Assembly: GCF_006715095.1 (NCBI RefSeq)
Contig: NZ_VFMO01000001.1
Location: forward strand, 496,001 to 560,000
Reading direction: 5' to 3'
DNA from: Yimella lutea
Lineage (GTDB): Bacteria > Actinomycetota > Actinomycetes > Actinomycetales > Dermatophilaceae
DNA length: 64,000 nt
Positions 40,902-49,522 of the stretch are shown piece after piece. The notes under the pieces were generated by a model. That model ran no database searches. It was given only the letters and a program-made list of their open reading frames with translations, and was not told the origin of the DNA. Positions within the stretch are counted from its first letter, which is position 1; the number at the start of each line of letters is the position of its first letter. The translations under genes were made by a program, and so were the position numbers.

Positions 40902-41933
40902 TCAGAGGCGTCGAGCCATCGCCACGTCGTCGACCTCGCCCCAGCTGAACCGCAGACCTCCCGGCAGGCGCCCGGTCTCGACGTAGCCCAGTTGTTCGTA
41001 GAACTTCTCCAGTCCGGTGCCCCCGCGGTAGCTGATCTCGCAGGTCTCGACGCCGTCCCGGCGTGCCTGCCCGTGCAGGGCGCCCATCAGGATGCGTCCG
41101 AGATTGCGCCCGCGCTCCTGCGGGTCCGTCATCACGCGGTAGAGGGTGGCGCGGTGCGCGGTCGAGAACCACGTCGCGCGCTGGATGAAGCCGAACCCGA
41201 GCAGCGGGCCGACCTGGGACGGGTCGTTCCAGGTCTCCTCGTTCGGCGCGTGCAGGCGCAGAAGGGTGCTTGCTTCGGCGGACAGGTGGCGGTCGAGCAC
41301 CGTCGCCACCTCGTCGCGGGGTGCGGCACCCTCCCAGCCGACCGCACCACCGTCCGCGTTCACCCGGCACCACAGGTCGAGCACCTCGTCGTAGGCCTCG
41401 CCGATGCCGAGCCGCGCGGTGGGCGACTCGAAGAGCAGGTTGTCGGGAAGGTGCTCCGGGTCTTGGGGCATCCGGAACGGGCCGAGGTCTTCCATTCCGG
41501 CGCGCTCGGCGATGCGCAGTGACGGCTCGTTGGCCGGTGCGATGCGGGTGATGACCGGTCCGTCGGTGTAGAACTCCTGCGCGTATGCCGTTGCCGCACA
41601 GGCAATCTCGCTGCCGAAGCCGCGGCGCCACGACTGCGGGTCGAGCCGGTAGTAGAGGTTGAGGTGCGGGTGGCTCTGGTAGTTCATCGCGCGCGCCCCG
41701 CCGATGCCGACCGGCGTGCCCTCGTGCTCGGCGATCCAGTAGCTGATGCCGTCGGCGTCCCACCCCTCCCGCCAGGTCTGCAGTGCCTCGACCGCGTCGT
41801 CACGGGTGCGCGGCGCCTCCGACATGAGCTCGGACCCGGCCGGGTCGGTGTGCCAGCCGATGATCCGTTCGTCGGCGACATCGGCGTCGGTGATCGGCCG
41901 CAGGGTGAGGCGGGCGGTGTGGATCGTGGTCAC
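40902..41933 (-). CDS. Tandem GNAT N-acetyltransferase
   Basis: The 343-residue protein contains two GNAT folds. The N-terminal one (about 1-165) is of the RimJ/RimL type: TARLTLRPITDADVADERII, YWIAEHEGTPVGIGGARAM, LDPQSWRRGFGSEIA and RIAPANEPSLRIAERAGMED. The C-terminal one (about 180-343) has the acetyl-CoA loop MTDPQERGRNLGRILMGALH and GTGLEKFYEQLGYVETGRLP. It should acetylate an amino group on an unknown substrate. A strong terminator for the next upstream gene, the lipase, lies just before it, so it has its own promoter. Confidence 0.88.
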   Translation of the reverse strand: MTTIHTARLTLRPITDADVADERIIGWHTDPAGSELMSEAPRTRDDAVEALQTWREGWDADGISYWIAEHEGTPVGIGGARAMNYQSHPHLNLYYRLDPQSWRRGFGSEIACAATAYAQEFYTDGPVITRIAPANEPSLRIAERAGMEDLGPFRMPQDPEHLPDNLLFESPTARLGIGEAYDEVLDLWCRVNADGGAVGWEGAAPRDEVATVLDRHLSAEASTLLRLHAPNEETWNDPSQVGPLLGFGFIQRATWFSTAHRATLYRVMTDPQERGRNLGRILMGALHGQARRDGVETCEISYRGGTGLEKFYEQLGYVETGRLPGGLRFSWGEVDDVAMARRL

Positions 41934-41943
41934 CGCACCATCT

Positions 41944-41976
41944 AATCCCGTCGCCGCGCGAGACGGCGACGGGATT
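41944..41976 (-). terminator. Terminator of the lipase gene
   Basis: AATCCCGTCGCCG (41944-41956) and CGGCGACGGGATT (41964-41976) form a perfect 13-bp stem with a 7-nt loop, 7 bp beyond the lipase stop. The following bases on the minus strand are AGATGG, with no long T tract. Confidence 0.85.
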
Positions 41977-41982
41977 GCGGTG

Positions 41983-42951
41983 TCAGACGACGGGCAGGCG
42001 CGGCACGCAGGGCACGTAGACGTTGCCGGCCGGGTTGAGCGCTTTCTTTGTGAGGCCGATCAGGCGCCACGAGTAGATCATCGACAGGTGGTCGCTGAGG
42101 TCGACCGCGCAGCCGTCCTGCAGGGTGATGTTGTTGACCGTCGCGCCAGGTCCGGCGGTGAGGAAGGTGCGGGTGTACGGCGTGCTGACCTCGTCGTACT
42201 TCGTGCCGATCACCGTGTAGTTGACGCCGGGCACGGTGTCGCCGTTGGCGTTGAGCTGCTGCTGGAACGGCGAGTCGATGGTCTGGTCGACGGCGGCCTG
42301 GCCAAGTGCGGCCGGCGTGAGGTTGAGGATCCCGAGCTGATCGGCGAGCGTCGCCAGACCACTGAGGGTGGTGCCGTGGTTGGTCGCGCCGTACTGGATG
42401 AGGTTCTTCACCTTGTTGGCGGCGGGATTCGAGGCGTTGGCGCCGCCGTAGAACTGCAGGTAAGAGCGGGCCGCGATGCCACCCTGCGACCAGCCGACCA
42501 TGTCGACTTGCGCCGCACCCGTGCTGCCGAGCACCTGGTCGACGAACTGCGAGATCTCGGCGCCGGACGGCTTGATCGCGGCAGTTGCGTAGACGCCGGG
42601 CAGTTTGCCGGCGATCGAGTCGTTCTCGTCGCCGTAGTTGAGGCCGAACACGCAGTAGCCGGCGCGCTTGAGTTCGGGCGACAGAAGCGCGAACGAGGCG
42701 TAGCGGTTCGCCCAGGTGCCGTGCACCAGCACCACCGGACGCGGGTGTGCGGCGCTGGGCTTGCAGTCCCAGTCGTTCATGCCGGGTGCTACGGCGTTGG
42801 GGGAGAAGGCCGACCATGCGAGGGCAGCGGGGAAAGACAGCTGGGTCGGTCCGACCGGGTCGGACGCGGCCTCGGCCTGCTGCGGAAGGGTGATCGAGAG
42901 AGCGAGGGTGGCGGCCACGGCGGCGCTCACGGACAGCATGCGCTTGGACAT
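41983..42951 (-). CDS. Secreted lipase / esterase, alpha/beta hydrolase
   Basis: The 322-residue product begins with a Sec signal, MSKRMLSVSAAVAATLALSI, and an AEA cleavage site near residue 30. The mature part has RPVVLVHGTWANRYASFALL (oxyanion region), the nucleophile elbow VGWSQGGIAARSYL, and a probable catalytic His in VDLSDHLSMIYSW. The pattern matches actinobacterial triacylglycerol lipases of the EstA/LipC type. AAGGAG lies 8 nt before the ATG at 42951. Four mature Cys could form disulphides. The longer frame upstream overlaps promoter DNA and is rejected. Confidence 0.9.
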   Translation of the reverse strand: MSKRMLSVSAAVAATLALSITLPQQAEAASDPVGPTQLSFPAALAWSAFSPNAVAPGMNDWDCKPSAAHPRPVVLVHGTWANRYASFALLSPELKRAGYCVFGLNYGDENDSIAGKLPGVYATAAIKPSGAEISQFVDQVLGSTGAAQVDMVGWSQGGIAARSYLQFYGGANASNPAANKVKNLIQYGATNHGTTLSGLATLADQLGILNLTPAALGQAAVDQTIDSPFQQQLNANGDTVPGVNYTVIGTKYDEVSTPYTRTFLTAGPGATVNNITLQDGCAVDLSDHLSMIYSWRLIGLTKKALNPAGNVYVPCVPRLPVV

Positions 42952-43228
42952 CGGAGCACTCCTTGTCGGCGGCAGCAGGGGGCGTGCCGGCTGCGGCAGA
43001 CCGTTGCGCACTCTCGGAAATGTGTCAAGGGTCACATTCATCAGGTGAACAAACATGCTCTTTGTCACTGCGCGTCAGTGCTGTGATGAGGTCGACTAGG
43101 CGACTATCGCAACTGCAATAGATTTGATGAGACTTCCTGATCGGGGGATTGCGACCACCTCTGGTGGATCCATCGGACTCGCTAGCGAAATATCGGGTGT
43201 CCGGTAGAGATGCGCATACAGTCCTCGC

Positions 43229-44434
43229 ATGGACCCGATCCGTAACCCGTACGCGCCCGGCGCCGGCCAACGTCCGCCCGAGCTCGCCGGTCGTGACGAG
43301 CAACTCGACCAGTTCAAGGTGGTGCTCCAGCGCATCGCGCGCGGTCGTCCGGAGCGGTCGATCGTGCTCACCGGACTGCGCGGTGTCGGAAAAACGGTGT
43401 TGCTCAACGCACTTCGCTCCGAGGCGGTGCGGGCGAAGTGGGGCACCGGCAAGTTCGAGGCTCGGCCCGACCAACGGCTGCGCCGACCGATTTCGAGTGC
43501 GCTGCACCAGGCGGTGCGCGAGCTCGGCCACCCACAGAGCGAAGACGTCGACCACGTCCTGGGCGTCATCAAGGCCTTCGCCCAGCGCGACGCGGCACCC
43601 AACGCGAAGCTGCGGGACAAGTGGAGCCCGGGCATCGACGCGCCGGCCGTGAGTGGGCGCGCCGACTCCGGCGATATCGAGATCGATCTGGTCGAACTGC
43701 TCTCGGACGCAGGCGGATTGGCTGCCGACATGGGACGCGGTATTGGCATCTTCATCGACGAGATGCAGGACCTGCACCCCGAGGACGTCTCTGCATTGTG
43801 CGCGGCGTGCCACGAGATCAGCCAGTCCGGTCTGCCGGTCATCGTCGTCGGCGCCGGCCTGCCGCACCTGCCGGCCGTGCTGTCGGCGTCCAAGTCTTAC
43901 TCCGAGCGGTTGTTCCGTTACGCACGGATCGATCGCCTTCCCCGCGAGGCGGCCGACCGTGCACTCCAGGGTCCGGCGCAGGACGAGGACGCCGAGTTCG
44001 AGCAGGGCGCTCTCGATGCGATGTACGAGGTGACCGGCGGCTACCCGTACTTCATCCAGGCGTACGGCCAGGTGGTGTGGGAGTTGGCCCCCAAGTCGCC
44101 GATCACTGCGTCCGATGTGGCCGTCGCTGCCCCACAGGCCGAGGCCGACCTCGCTGTCGGATTCTTCGGTTCACGCTACGAACGTGCGACGCCGGGGGAG
44201 CGGGAGTACCTACGCGCGATGGCGGAGGCCGGCGGCCGGCTGCCCGATTCGGAGAAGGACGAGGTCGGCTCGGTGCTCACGTCCGATGTCGCCGACGTCC
44301 TCGGCCGCAAACCCCAGTCCCTATCTCCCGCACGGGATGCGCTGTTGAAGAAGGGGCTCGTCTACTCCAACGAACGCGGACGTGTCGCGTTCACCGTCCC
44401 GCACTTCGGCAAGTACCTGCGCAGCGTGAGCTGA
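43229..44434 (+). CDS. AAA-type ATP-binding protein, Orc1/STAND-like
   Basis: The 401-residue protein has ATPase motifs LTGLRGVGKTVLLNAL (Walker A, about residues 47-62) and GIFIDEMQDLHPED (Walker B), an arginine-rich sensor region with SERLFRYARIDRLPREAAD, and a C-terminal winged-helix-like part ending LVYSNERGRVAFTVPHFGKYL. Proteins of this type are widespread in actinobacteria as single genes and their role is not established; Orc1-like and KAP/STAND-like readings are both possible. It stands alone, ending in a long terminator hairpin. Two DnaA-box-like sites lie about 300 bp downstream. Confidence 0.8.
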   Translation: MDPIRNPYAPGAGQRPPELAGRDEQLDQFKVVLQRIARGRPERSIVLTGLRGVGKTVLLNALRSEAVRAKWGTGKFEARPDQRLRRPISSALHQAVRELGHPQSEDVDHVLGVIKAFAQRDAAPNAKLRDKWSPGIDAPAVSGRADSGDIEIDLVELLSDAGGLAADMGRGIGIFIDEMQDLHPEDVSALCAACHEISQSGLPVIVVGAGLPHLPAVLSASKSYSERLFRYARIDRLPREAADRALQGPAQDEDAEFEQGALDAMYEVTGGYPYFIQAYGQVVWELAPKSPITASDVAVAAPQAEADLAVGFFGSRYERATPGEREYLRAMAEAGGRLPDSEKDEVGSVLTSDVADVLGRKPQSLSPARDALLKKGLVYSNERGRVAFTVPHFGKYLRSVS

Positions 44435-44444
44435 GACCAAACCA

Positions 44445-44504
44445 AATCGGCGTGAGTCTCTGCCCTTCGCCAGGGACGGCCAAGGGCAGAAACTCACGCC
44501 GATT
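44445..44504. terminator. Long nested hairpin after the ATPase gene
   Basis: Outer arms AATCGGCGTGAGT (44445-44457) and ACTCACGCCGATT (44492-44504) pair over 13 bp. Inner arms CTGCCCTT (44460-44467) and AAGGGCAG (44482-44489) add 8 bp after a small bulge. The architecture is the same as that of the hairpin at 35967-36032. It contains the stop of the small leftward peptide gene. Confidence 0.75.
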
Positions 44505-44598
44505 CGGCGGACGCTTGATCGGCGACGAAGACGGCGGTTGGCGCCCCCACGCCTCCGACGAGCGTTGCGGCCAGTGCGAATTTGGCGATCTTCTTCAT
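44494..44598 (-). CDS. 34-residue exported peptide or truncated gene
   Basis: The short frame starts MKKIAKFALAATLVGGVG and ends in VFVADQASAESA, that is, a complete signal-peptide-like sequence with AxA sites and nearly no mature part. It is too short for normal gene finding. A weak GGCGAG site lies upstream of the ATG at 44598. Its stop lies in the arm of the terminator hairpin. It could encode a tiny secreted peptide, or be the 5' remnant of a secreted protein gene cut by the hairpin element. Confidence 0.4.
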   Translation of the reverse strand: MKKIAKFALAATLVGGVGAPTAVFVADQASAESA

Positions 44599-44748
44599 GA
44601 TCTCGCCTGAATCTCTGTGTGTGACAACGCCTTTTGCGTTGCCCCGAGGGTCCGGCGAACCAGTGCCGAACCGGGGGAGTGACGTCGATCCTGCCCGCCT
44701 CCGTTCCGTAATGGCGATGAAGTCCGGACAAATTACATCGTTGTAGTT

Positions 44749-44780
44749 TTATCCACAGGTGTGAACAACGCTGTGGATGA
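44749..44780. promoter_or_regulatory. Two facing DnaA-box-like sites
   Basis: TTATCCACA at 44749-44757 is a perfect DnaA box. TGTGGATGA at 44772-44780 is an inverted box with one change from TGTGGATAA. They face each other across 14 bp in an AT-richer patch between the small peptide and metalloprotease genes. No dnaA or dnaN gene is near, so this is not oriC, but DnaA titration or regulation is possible. Confidence 0.45.
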
Positions 44781-44803
44781 AGCGGATTCGCGGTGCAGAC
44801 AGC

Positions 44804-44833
44804 GGTGCCCACGAACCGAGGTCCGTGGGCACC
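44804..44833 (-). terminator. Terminator of the metalloprotease gene
   Basis: GGTGCCCACG (44804-44813) and CGTGGGCACC (44824-44833) form a perfect 10-bp stem with a 10-nt loop, about 19 bp beyond the protease stop at 44852. Confidence 0.8.
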
Positions 44834-44851
44834 GTGCGTGGAACGACCAGG

Positions 44852-46075
44852 TCAGCCGGCGTCGGGGGCCACGAACTGCGGCAGCTTCGCGTCGAATGCT
44901 CGCGCGAAGTCCATCGACGGCATCACGTTGGACCGCGGCTTGGTCGCCAGAGCGAGGTCGGACGCCCAGTTCGCAGCGCGCAGACGCTGGTTCGGGCTGC
45001 CGTGGTGGCCGTCGGAGGTGAACTGGCAGTCGCCGACGTTGTAGAACGCCATAGCGTCCTGCACGACGAGGTGCTTGTTCAGCGCTTGACCCTTCTTGTG
45101 GGTCATGAAGTACGAGCCGTAGCCGTCGGCCATCAACTCGGTGCGACGAGTCGCCTCCGGTCCGGTCAGCGGTGAGTCGAACAGGTTGTTCTCGTACTGC
45201 ACGTGGTGCCCGAACTCGTGCGCGAGGATCGAGCGGGGAGCGGTGCGGCCCAGGCCGATCGCTGCCATGCCGGCGAAAACGCCGTCGCCCATCACGATGC
45301 GGTCGGAGATGCCGAGCTGCTCATTCGCAGGCGCACCGTCCTCGGTGTACGCGAACGCGTTGAAGGTGAAGATGGGGTGGTCGCCGCCCTTCAGTGCCGG
45401 GTCGGCGGCGAACAGGATCGGGTAGAGCGCGGCGATCGCGTCGCCGGTGGCGGGCGAGACGCCGAAGGCCAACTGCACGGTAAGCGACACCTGCTTCTGG
45501 TCGGTGAACGAGGCCGCGCCGTGCATCGGCATCAGCGAGATGTCGTCGCTCTTGATGTCCCAGAAGCTGCGCAGGTCGCGCATCGTGCGGTTCATCTCGT
45601 TGGTGTACTCGCCGTTGTAGCCGAACCGGTCGCCCTTGCTGGCCTGACCGAAGATCAGCGTGCGGTACGCCGGGATGTCGAGCGCACCGAGCCTGTTGAG
45701 CGCGATCAAGTTCGGCATGTTCACGTTCGCGAGCTGACCGTCGAGCCAGCCGCTCACCGGGGTGTCGGCACACTCGTACTGGGACGGGTCGATCGCGCCG
45801 TTACGCGCGGTGTTCCACTCCGAGTCGGTGGCGGCCGCAGCAGCGCCACGCGGCGTCAGGGTAAGGCCGGCGGGAAGCTTCGCAGCGATCGCACGGGCCC
45901 GGGTCTTCTGCGCCGGCGACAGCGAGGACGCGGCAAGGTGGGCCTCGATCGCGCTGCGCAGGTCGGTGGTCCGGACCGACGACGGGGCGGACGTGGCGGC
46001 CTCGGCCGACACCGCCGGCGCGGCCAAACCGATGGCGAAGGCGGCTGCGGTGGCTACGGACATGAGCTTGTGCAT
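44852..46075 (-). CDS. Secreted zinc metalloprotease
   Basis: The 407-residue protein starts with a signal peptide, MHKLMSVATAAAFAIGLAAP, with AxA-type cleavage near residue 26. A propeptide-like Ala/Arg-rich region extends to about residue 90. The catalytic zinc site is SILAHEFGHHVQYENN (HEXXH near residue 290), and a downstream RRTELMADGYGSYFM supplies a likely third ligand Glu or Asp. The C-terminal part with GDCQFTSDGHHGSPNQRLRA recalls NAxxxH-type endings of actinobacterial neutral metalloproteases. I cannot give the exact MEROPS family. It is a single gene with its own terminator. Confidence 0.85.
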   Translation of the reverse strand: MHKLMSVATAAAFAIGLAAPAVSAEAATSAPSSVRTTDLRSAIEAHLAASSLSPAQKTRARAIAAKLPAGLTLTPRGAAAAATDSEWNTARNGAIDPSQYECADTPVSGWLDGQLANVNMPNLIALNRLGALDIPAYRTLIFGQASKGDRFGYNGEYTNEMNRTMRDLRSFWDIKSDDISLMPMHGAASFTDQKQVSLTVQLAFGVSPATGDAIAALYPILFAADPALKGGDHPIFTFNAFAYTEDGAPANEQLGISDRIVMGDGVFAGMAAIGLGRTAPRSILAHEFGHHVQYENNLFDSPLTGPEATRRTELMADGYGSYFMTHKKGQALNKHLVVQDAMAFYNVGDCQFTSDGHHGSPNQRLRAANWASDLALATKPRSNVMPSMDFARAFDAKLPQFVAPDAG

Positions 46076-46212
46076 GGGATTCCCCGGGTGTCGTGGATGT
46101 GCGATGCGACCGTGAAACGAACAGTGGTCGCGACGTGTCCGACCTTAGGCGCACGCGCCGACAACGAGAGAAGTTTCACGAACGTACGTCCGAGACGTAA
46201 CCGTCCGGGTGC

Positions 46213-48279
46213 TCAGCTCAGCTTCGAGGGCCACCACACCTTCGGACCGACGATGCTCCACAACGCGGGGATCACGACCGTGCGCACCAGGAAGGTGTCG
46301 AGCAGGATGCCCAGGCCGACCACGATGCCGAGCTGGGTGAGCACGATGAGTGGCAGCACCCCGAGCACCGCGAACACTGCTGCGAGCACGACGCCCGCAC
46401 TGGTGATCACCGCACCGGTCGCCGATACGGCACGCACCATCGACTCCCTGGTGCCGTGGTTCGCGTTCTCCTCGCGCGCACGGATCACCAGGAAGATCGT
46501 GTAGTCGACACCGAGTGCCACCAGGAACAGGAAAGCGAACAAGGGGACGCCGTCGTCCAGCGCCGGGAATCCCGCGACATTGGTGCTGATCCAGCTGCCG
46601 AGACCGATCGCTGCGATAGCGCTGAGCACCGTCGACAACATCAGCAGGACGGGTGCCACGAGCGCTCGCAGCAGCACCACCAGCACGATGAACACGACCA
46701 GCAGGATCAGCGGGACGATCAGCTTCAGGTCACGTTCGGCACCGGTCGACTGGTCGAGCGCTTCGGCGTCCGGACCGCCGACCATCGCCTCGGCCTGCGG
46801 AACACCCTTCAGCGCACCCCGGATCCCGCGGACGCTGCCGGTGGCTCCGTCCGTGCCGGGAGGCGCATCCAGCACCACCGTCCAGGAGGAGAGTCCCGCC
46901 TCGGAGCGACCGCTCGGACGCACCGAGCGGACTCCGTCGACGCCCTGAACACGCTGCTGAACCTGCTGCGCTGCAGCGGTTTTCGCAACGATCCGGGTGG
47001 GGTTCGCCTCACCGGCGGGGTAGTGCTTCGCCATCGTCTCGACCCCGTCGGCGGACTCGGCCGCGACACGGAACTGCTCGGTCTGCGACAGGCCGACCTT
47101 CACCCCGAACAGACCGGCGGCGCAGATCAGCAGGACGAGCACACCGGCTCCGCCGTAGATCCACGGTTTGCTCGAGACGCCGTCGGCGAGGCGGTGCCAG
47201 ATGCCTTCCTTCTTGTCCTTGTGGTCGCCCGGCTTCGGAACGAACGGCCAGAACAGCTTGCGTCCGCACAGCGCGAGGGCCGGCGGCAACAGCAGCATCA
47301 CGAAGACCAGTGCGACCAACAGGCCGACGGCAGCGCTCAGACCGAGGACGCGGTTGCTGGGCAGGATCGCGAACAACAAGGCACCCAGGGCCAGCACGAC
47401 GGTGAGGTTGGAGGCCAGGATCGCCGGACCGGCATGTCGGACGGCGGTGCGCAGGGCGACTCGGTGGTCGGTCTCGTGACGCAGTTCCTCGCGGTATCGC
47501 GAGACGAGCAGCAACGCGTAGTTCGTGCCCGCTCCGAACACCAGGACGCTGGTGATGCCGGACGTCGAGCCGTCGCTGACCAGTCCGAACGCTTCGACGA
47601 CACGGCCGGAGACGATGGATGCGACCCGGTCGGCGAGCGCAACCACGATCAGCGGCACCAGCCACAGGATCGGGGAACGGTAAGTGATCAGCAGCAGCAC
47701 GGCGACGACGAGCGCGGTGATCAGGATGAGCCGAAGGTCAGCTCCGGCGAATGCGTTGGCGGTGTCGGCGCCGAAGCCCGGGCCGCCGGTGAACTCCATC
47801 TTCAGTGCCTGGGGCAGACCGGAATTGGCGGCCTCACGCACCTCCTTGACCGAGTCGACCAGGGGGAAACCGGTGACCGAACCGTCGAACGGGACGAAGG
47901 CGATCGCGGCCTTGCCGTCCGGCGAAGGCACGACCGGCGGGCCCGAGGATGGTGCGTTCTTGACCGCGTCCCCCCGGTCGACGGCGAGCATCCGCTCACG
48001 CATCTGGCCGATCGCCGAGAGGTCCTGGGGGGACAGCTTGGCGCCGTCCTCGCGGGTCACGACGGCGACGCCTTGGGACAGTTCACCGCCGGGAAAGCTC
48101 TTCAGGGTCTCGCGAACCATGGCCGACTCCGCGCCGGCGGGCAGCGACACCGGAGCACTCGAACTCGAGGTAGCGCCCATCGCGAAGGCGAGGCCCGCCA
48201 GCAGAACGGCCAGGATCAAGGCCCACCAGGACCGACGACCGGAAAGTGCGGAGGCGATGCGATCCAAGAGGGGTCCCAT
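46213..48279 (-). CDS. MMPL family transporter
   Basis: The 688-residue RND-superfamily exporter has twelve predicted membrane segments in two halves. Each half opens with one helix, an outside loop (about 35-180 and 385-510), then five helices. SDGSTSGITSVLVFGAGTNYALLLVSRYREEL and GVDYTIFLVIRAREEN carry the Asp/Tyr pairs used for proton relay; each quoted part is within the membrane core of its half. MMPL proteins move lipids or hydrophobic compounds; the substrate is unknown here. No regulator is adjacent, and the gene is divergent from the DUF6328 gene. Confidence 0.9.
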   Translation of the reverse strand: MGPLLDRIASALSGRRSWWALILAVLLAGLAFAMGATSSSSAPVSLPAGAESAMVRETLKSFPGGELSQGVAVVTREDGAKLSPQDLSAIGQMRERMLAVDRGDAVKNAPSSGPPVVPSPDGKAAIAFVPFDGSVTGFPLVDSVKEVREAANSGLPQALKMEFTGGPGFGADTANAFAGADLRLILITALVVAVLLLITYRSPILWLVPLIVVALADRVASIVSGRVVEAFGLVSDGSTSGITSVLVFGAGTNYALLLVSRYREELRHETDHRVALRTAVRHAGPAILASNLTVVLALGALLFAILPSNRVLGLSAAVGLLVALVFVMLLLPPALALCGRKLFWPFVPKPGDHKDKKEGIWHRLADGVSSKPWIYGGAGVLVLLICAAGLFGVKVGLSQTEQFRVAAESADGVETMAKHYPAGEANPTRIVAKTAAAQQVQQRVQGVDGVRSVRPSGRSEAGLSSWTVVLDAPPGTDGATGSVRGIRGALKGVPQAEAMVGGPDAEALDQSTGAERDLKLIVPLILLVVFIVLVVLLRALVAPVLLMLSTVLSAIAAIGLGSWISTNVAGFPALDDGVPLFAFLFLVALGVDYTIFLVIRAREENANHGTRESMVRAVSATGAVITSAGVVLAAVFAVLGVLPLIVLTQLGIVVGLGILLDTFLVRTVVIPALWSIVGPKVWWPSKLS

Positions 48280-48418
48280 CGCGCGATTCTTTCACGGTGC
48301 AAGTATTCGGCGGCGACGGACGTTCAAGGTCGGACACCCTCGACGCCGGACGTGCGGGTCGCGGGTCGCCGGACCGAAAACCCCCCACCGGCAGATTCGC
48401 GACCAGTACGTTGAACGG

Positions 48419-48925
48419 ATGGGGCACCAGGACGTCAGTTACGACCAGGGGGACGACGAGCGCGGCGAGTCACCCGGCGAGCGGCTCGATCGCAACTGGA
48501 ACGAACTGCTGCAGGAACTGCGTGTCACCCAGACCGGCATCCAGATCCTGTTCGCCTTCTTGCTGACCCTCCCGTTCCAGGCGCGGTTCGACATCCTGCA
48601 GGGGCAGCAGATCCATCTTTACGTCGCGATCGTCGGGCTGATCACGGCGTCCACGTTCTGCATCATCAGCCCCGTCGTCATCCACCGCATCCTGTTCCGG
48701 CGCCGGGCGAAGGATGAACTCGTCAAGGCCGCGAACAAGCTCACGATGGCCGGCCTGATGATGCTCGGGCTCGCGCTGGTGTGTGCGACCGCATTGATCG
48801 TCGACGTAGTGATCGGCCGCACAGCCGGCTACATCGCGGCCGGGCTTTGCGTCCTGCTGATCATCGCGTTGTGGGTGGTGCTGCCACGAATCCTGTTGCG
48901 CCGCAGTGACGACCAGTACGAGTGA
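48419..48925 (+). CDS. DUF6328 family membrane protein
   Basis: The 168-residue protein has an acidic N-terminus, then LDRNWNELLQELRVTQTGIQ, a conserved DUF6328 block, and four hydrophobic segments (about residues 47-65, 74-92, 113-135 and 139-158). It ends in a basic-acidic tail. The function of the family is unknown. The ATG at 48419 gives a product with the usual family length; the longer frame upstream is antisense to the MMPL gene. Confidence 0.8.
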   Translation: MGHQDVSYDQGDDERGESPGERLDRNWNELLQELRVTQTGIQILFAFLLTLPFQARFDILQGQQIHLYVAIVGLITASTFCIISPVVIHRILFRRRAKDELVKAANKLTMAGLMMLGLALVCATALIVDVVIGRTAGYIAAGLCVLLIIALWVVLPRILLRRSDDQYE

Positions 48926-48931
48926 GGTGAT

Positions 48932-49115
48932 TCAGGCGCGGAAGCCGGCCAGGTCGATAGTCGCCCAGTGACCGGTGAATTGATGTGCATGCCGGCCCCC
49001 CGACCCTTGAACCTGAACCCTGATCACTGCGCTGGAGGCTCGGTCGATCCGCGCAGTTGGGCCGATGGTGATCACGGTGTGATTACGGCTGTCCCCGGCG
49101 GCAACGGTTACTCTC
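48932..49115 (-). pseudogene. Possible 3' remnant of a leftward gene
   Basis: The leftward frame ending at 48932 reads VTVAAGDSRNHTVITIGPTA, then ASSAVIRVQVQGSGGR and HWATIDLAGFRA before its stop, which looks like the C-terminus of a real protein. No matching start or body is present upstream, because that space is the rhodanese gene on the other strand. I do not recognise the family. It may be a gene tail left by a deletion, or chance. Confidence 0.3.
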
Positions 49116-49120
49116 GAGGA

Positions 49121-49456
49121 ATGAGCCGATTCCCGGACGTCCCTGTCACCGACCTTCCCGACGATGCGGTGTTCCTCGACATCCGTGAACAGCACGAGTG
49201 GGACGCCGGGCACGCACCCAACGCCGTCCACATCCCGCTCGGTGAGTTGTCCCAGAACCTCGACCACATCCGCGACCTCGCCGGCGACCGCCAGCTGATC
49301 GTCACCTGCAAGGGCGGCGGACGCGTCCGGCGCACGTTGCCCTCGCTCGCCGAGTTCGGTCTCGATGTCGCCAACCTCGAGGGCGGCATGAAGGCCTGGC
49401 ACGAGGCGGGCAAGCCGATGGTCTCCTCGGACGGATCGGAACCCACCGTCGCCTGA
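49121..49456 (+). CDS. Single-domain rhodanese-like protein, second copy
   Basis: The 111-residue protein has VFLDIREQHEWDAGHAPNAV, the active-site loop VTCKGGGRVRRTLPSL with the catalytic Cys, and NLEGGMKAWHEAGKPMV. It is clearly a paralogue of the protein at 39457-39777 (shared DAGHAPN and GGMK blocks and a common EPTV ending), but its active loop is CKGGGR rather than CRSGNR. A GAGGA ribosome site lies just before the ATG at 49121. Sulfur-transfer specificity may differ between the two copies. Confidence 0.9.
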   Translation: MSRFPDVPVTDLPDDAVFLDIREQHEWDAGHAPNAVHIPLGELSQNLDHIRDLAGDRQLIVTCKGGGRVRRTLPSLAEFGLDVANLEGGMKAWHEAGKPMVSSDGSEPTVA

Positions 49457-49522
49457 GCGGGGTGTTGCTCAGAGCGTTCCTGGACCGCCTGACCCGCTGA
49501 GCCCACGCGAATCCGCGCGCTC

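Noticed and set aside
44700..44800. Chromosomal replication origin
   Set aside because: Only two DnaA-box-like sites are seen, and dnaA, dnaN, rpmH or parAB genes are absent around it.
46456..48414. Rightward open frame of 652 codons opposite the MMPL gene
   Set aside because: It is rich in Asp/Gln/His/Arg with no membrane or domain pattern; the MMPL frame is complete on the minus strand.
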